In this document: positions 60,905-64,000 of the stretch, piece by piece
How the letters are laid out: the number at the start of each line of letters is the position of its first letter
Position numbering within the stretch: position 1 is the first letter of the stretch
Source of the DNA: Ramicandelaber brevisporus
Taxonomy: Eukaryota > Kickxellomycota > Ramicandelaberales > Ramicandelaberaceae
Direction of reading: 5' to 3'
Assembly (NCBI GenBank): GCA_025201865.1
Contig: MU602672.1
Coordinates: 1 to 64,000 of the forward strand
DNA length: 64,000 nucleotides
Notes under the pieces: model-generated
What the model was told of the DNA's origin: nothing
Database searches by the model: none
The model's input: only the letters and a program-made list of their open reading frames with translations
Translations under genes and position numbers: made by a program

Positions 60905-63900
60905 GTGGTTCAGGCTGTGGTTCAACTGCATCAAGGGCACTGGCAGTTGTTGGAGGTGGACTCCGCGTTGATGGTGGCGACAAAGAAGCTTGCTGCCTGC
61001 GCTCAGCTTCTAGGATGTCATCCAGCTCAGCTTGGCGACGCTGCTCAAGTTCCACACGCTCCTTCTCTTCACGTTCAGCTCGTGTGTTGTACTCTTGAAT
61101 CTGGCGTTGTCTCTCAACATGTCGGTGACGCTCAGCTGCCATGATGGCCGCTGGGCTAGCCAGTGATGCAATCTTGGCTGCAGGCGAGTTTTCACTCTCA
61201 ATAACATCCTCAACAAGAGCTGCAGCTGCAGCCTCAACAGCAGCAGCAGTGGCGCGATCCAACGCAGATTCAACATCATTGGATGACGAGGTCTTAACTG
61301 GAGCTGCAGTGTCAATTGAATCAGCATTCGAGGGTGACTCGATGGATGATGCAACGGACGAGACTTCATTAACAACTGGCTTTGCAGAACCGAGGCTGAT
61401 GACGCTAGACTCTCCAAACGAGCCATCAATCACTTCAGAATCAGAGTCAGAGTCAGATTCGGAATCCTCATTCGCAGCAACAATGGCAGCAGGTACAGTG
61501 TCAGATACAATGGCTGGCTCGGGCTTGGACGCTGGCTTGGACGCTGGCTTGGACACTGGCTCAGGCTTGGAATCGTCAGATAGAGTGTCAACAATGCTCT
61601 CATCCATATCGCCTAATGCAGTCTCCATCTCCTGTACAAGAGCAGAAAGAACACCAGCAGAACGTGTATTTGACTTGGTAACAGTTGTATCAAATGATTC
61701 CAGAGCACGTGCTACTGGCTGTTGAGATACTGGCTGTAGGATTTCGGTAGAGACTGGGACAGGCGTGGCAATTGGCTGCGGTGACTGTTGCTGCTGCTGA
61801 TGTTCAATTGTAACAATTGCAGGTTCCGAAACGACTGTAGGTTCCACAATGGTAGTAGAAGCTATTATTGTTTCTGACACGACTACTGGTGCTGAGGGCA
61901 GAGGAGGAGCAGGTTGATTGAGTATATCAGCCACCACCAGTGGTTTGAGCTGTCGGCTGACTCGCTTACTGCGCGAAGGTGACTTCCTGGTGAGTGCTGG
62001 AGGAGCCGGTGCAGCAGCCACAGCTTGTGAATCGACACTGGATGGTTGTGACGATTGTGATGGCTGTGATGGCTGGGTAGACTCAGCAGTAGTGACTGTG
62101 ACATCCGGCTTGATTTCAGACTTGACTTTAGTTGGCTGAACATCCTCACTTTCTTTAGGAGCAGCGGCAGTGACAACACCATCTTTTGCAGCCATAACTG
62201 TCATTTTACGCTTTGATTTGCGGAGCTTTCTCTTTGCCTCATCAGTCAAGTAGTCGCCAGTTCCATCATCAACCTCTGTGCCACCAGTATTATTATTGCT
62301 GTTGTTGCTGTTGTCGTTGTTAGCAGTAGCGGCTTTACTTCCACGGCTCGACGCTCTGCTACTCATCAGACTCAATCCCAATTTACCAAATGGACTGCTT
62401 TTAACAAATGCCTCAAATCCTCCATCAACATTAACTTCATTATTGTTGTTAATATTATCATTGCTGATACCATCATTATTATTATCGCCATTATTATCAT
62501 TATTATCATTATCAGTAGAACGTGGCACCATGATTGTAGTTTGATACTTTAACTTTGAGGAGTGTCTCTTTTTCTTCTTTTTCTTACCATCTTTACTTGT
62601 CAGTTTATCGGACTCTTCTGCTTCCTTTGTGTTTGAATCGTTATCGATGGAATCACCAAATAATCTTCTCATTGTTCTTTCCTTTTCTAATTTAGCCAGC
62701 TCTTTAGCCTTTTCTTCATCATCTCCTTCTTTACTTTCAATATTATCTCTCATCTCAAATATTGCCAATGCAGGTGGAAGCGATGATTTCCGCTTACTTT
62801 TGTTACTACCATTACCACCAATGTTACCAGCTGGCATTACAGATACTCTCTTTAGGCTCTTTCTTTTATTGCCACTGCTCTTGTTTGAATTTGAATCCAC
62901 TCCTATGTCATCACCGCCATCTGGCCCAAATAATCTTCTCAGCGTACGCTCCTTCTCTGCATTAACCACCGTCTGCTGAGCTTGCTCTTGCTGTTGCTGT
63001 TCAACCGCACGCGGTGTTGGCAGTGGTACATTAACTGCTGCATTCAGTGCAGAAATTGCAGCCAGTGGATCACGACCTCCAGCAGACAGTGCAAGGAAGT
63101 CTGCACGTGAAATACGTCGGTGCGATAGACGCTTCGACACACGCTTGCCCTCAATATCAACCACTGCTGTCACAGTCTTCTGTTGTTGTTGCTGTGGCTG
63201 CTGCTGTGGCTGCTGCTGTGGCTGAGGTGGCTGATGTGGCAAAACAGGAGGTGGCGCGTTGAAGCTGTGTGCTGCAGTCTGAAGTGGAGGCTGATTAAAG
63301 GAGGATGGCTGTGAGGGTCCAGCAGACGGAAGAACAGGCGGCGGGAAGGAAGATTGATGCGGCTGTTGTGGCTGCTGATATGGTTGCTGACTATGTGGAT
63401 ATGGCTGCACTGGAGGTGACACTGGAGTCTGTGCTGGTTCACTGTAGCTCTGTGTGGCTGAGCTTGGCGTTGCTGCCGATGGATACATTTGTTGATACTG
63501 AGACACTGTGGTAGATGTTGAGGCAGCGTAGAGACTCGAATATGGAGACGATGTATACGAACCGGATCCATAATACGATGAATATGGCGAACCACTGTAT
63601 TGCGATCCATAGTTTGGGAAGTACTGCTGATATGCAGATGGCGACGTCACAGCTGGTCGAGCCTGTTGTTGTTGGTGTTGCTGATGCTGCTGGTGTTGCT
63701 GATGTTGCTGTTGATGCTGGTGTTGCTGTTGATGCTGCTGTGGTGCAAATGTAGTGGCAGTTGCACTAGCTGGAACCTGTGGAGGAGGATGCGGGGATCG
63801 AGATGAATGATATGTAGTTTGTGACTGCTGTTGCTGCTGCTGTTGCTGCTGCGCATATGCGGTGGATCGAGATTGTGAGTGAGACTGTGATTGAGAGTGC

Positions 63901-64000
63901 GCATGTGGAGCTGAGCTACTTTGTTGAACAGGAACATTGACCAGTGGAGGCGCCTGAGGTCGCTGTGATGGCTGGTTTCGTGGAATTGGAGCACCGACTG
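59997..64000 (-). CDS. Large disordered protein with acidic C-terminus and two RRLFG motifs, 5'-truncated by the window end
   Basis: The minus-strand frame is open from the window edge to a stop at 59997 (over 1330 codons), with no ATG near the edge, so the start lies beyond 64000. In protein order: a Gln/His/Pro/Tyr-rich region, a basic segment (RVSKRLSHRRISRADFLALS), ERTLRRLFGPDG (RRLFG at 62925-62939), ERTMRRLFGDSID (62655-62669), Asn-rich spacers, Lys-rich and Ser-rich blocks, a SKPA repeat, a predicted coiled coil rich in Glu/Arg (HRHVERQRQIQEYNTRAERE), a PEPEPEP run and a C-terminus of almost only Asp/Glu interrupted by YVDLYMDENGNLFYYVD. I do not recognise the family. The acidic tail suggests a nuclear, histone- or ribosome-related role. 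Confidence 0.75.
60869..60932 (+). repeat. GGCTCA hexanucleotide repeat encoding PEPEPE
   Basis: Coding minisatellite in the 59997-64000 gene; units of GGCTCA/GGCTGT, read on the minus strand as alternating Pro-Glu and Pro-Gln. Confidence 0.8.

Overview
The window is nuclear DNA of a fungus, most likely an early-diverging, filamentous, zygomycete-like lineage. This rests on the gene set: a Sin3 corepressor, the ERMES subunit Mmm1 (a marker common in fungi), nuclear-encoded complex I 49 kDa subunit, Coa4, a Dap1-type haem protein, CPSF100/Cft2, Rok1/DDX52, GPN3, importin-9 and a Cys-rich surface protein. Genes are dense, lie on both strands and are almost intronless. PolyQ, polyA, polyH and poly-acidic tracts are everywhere. 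Sense-strand 5' leaders are pyrimidine-rich. One 10-base N run (49653-49662) shows a scaffolded draft assembly. I cannot name the species; Kickxellomycotina is a guess.

Layout. 0.4-10.2 kb: SIN3 and a C2A9.03-type WD-repeat gene broken by an exact 139-bp tandem duplication. 10.4 kb: tRNA-Cys(GCA). 11.2-12.7 kb: a single-pass membrane protein. 13.4-16.8 kb: two intact 212-aa paralogs that resemble coat proteins of flexuous filamentous RNA viruses, flanking an F-box gene that is itself broken by an exact 109-bp tandem duplication. 17.2-26.6 kb: housekeeping genes (GPN3, an eIF5A-fold protein without the hypusine loop, a GST-fold protein, NDUFS2, COA4, DAP1, importin-9). 27-34 kb: an internally duplicated zinc-finger protein, MMM1 and CFT2. 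34.5-45.1 kb: two giant convergent helical-repeat proteins of unknown function, one with a likely 37-nt intron. 45.4-48.4 kb: divergent DDX52/ROK1 and an EngB-type GTPase. 48.5-53.4 kb: two neighbouring Myb proteins with telobox-like third helices. 53.4-57.2 kb: a strongly strand-asymmetric region, probably the leader of the second Myb gene, ending at inverted telomere-repeat motifs. 57.7-59.3 kb: a Cys-rich surface protein and an I9-type inhibitor. 60-64 kb: the 3' part of a large disordered protein with two cyclin-docking-like RRLFG motifs, running off the end.

Functional themes. Chromatin and RNA polymerase II genes (SIN3, CFT2, GPN3, Myb pair) and mitochondrial genes (NDUFS2, COA4, MMM1, EngB GTPase) dominate. 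Several are divergent pairs with short shared promoters (MMM1/CFT2, DDX52/EngB, NDUFS2/COA4, importin-9/zinc finger). The most unusual elements are the capsid-like gene pair, the hypusine-less eIF5A-like protein, the telobox-Myb pair with telobox motifs in nearby promoters, and four local direct duplications of roughly 110-300 bp, which may be assembly or haplotype artefacts.
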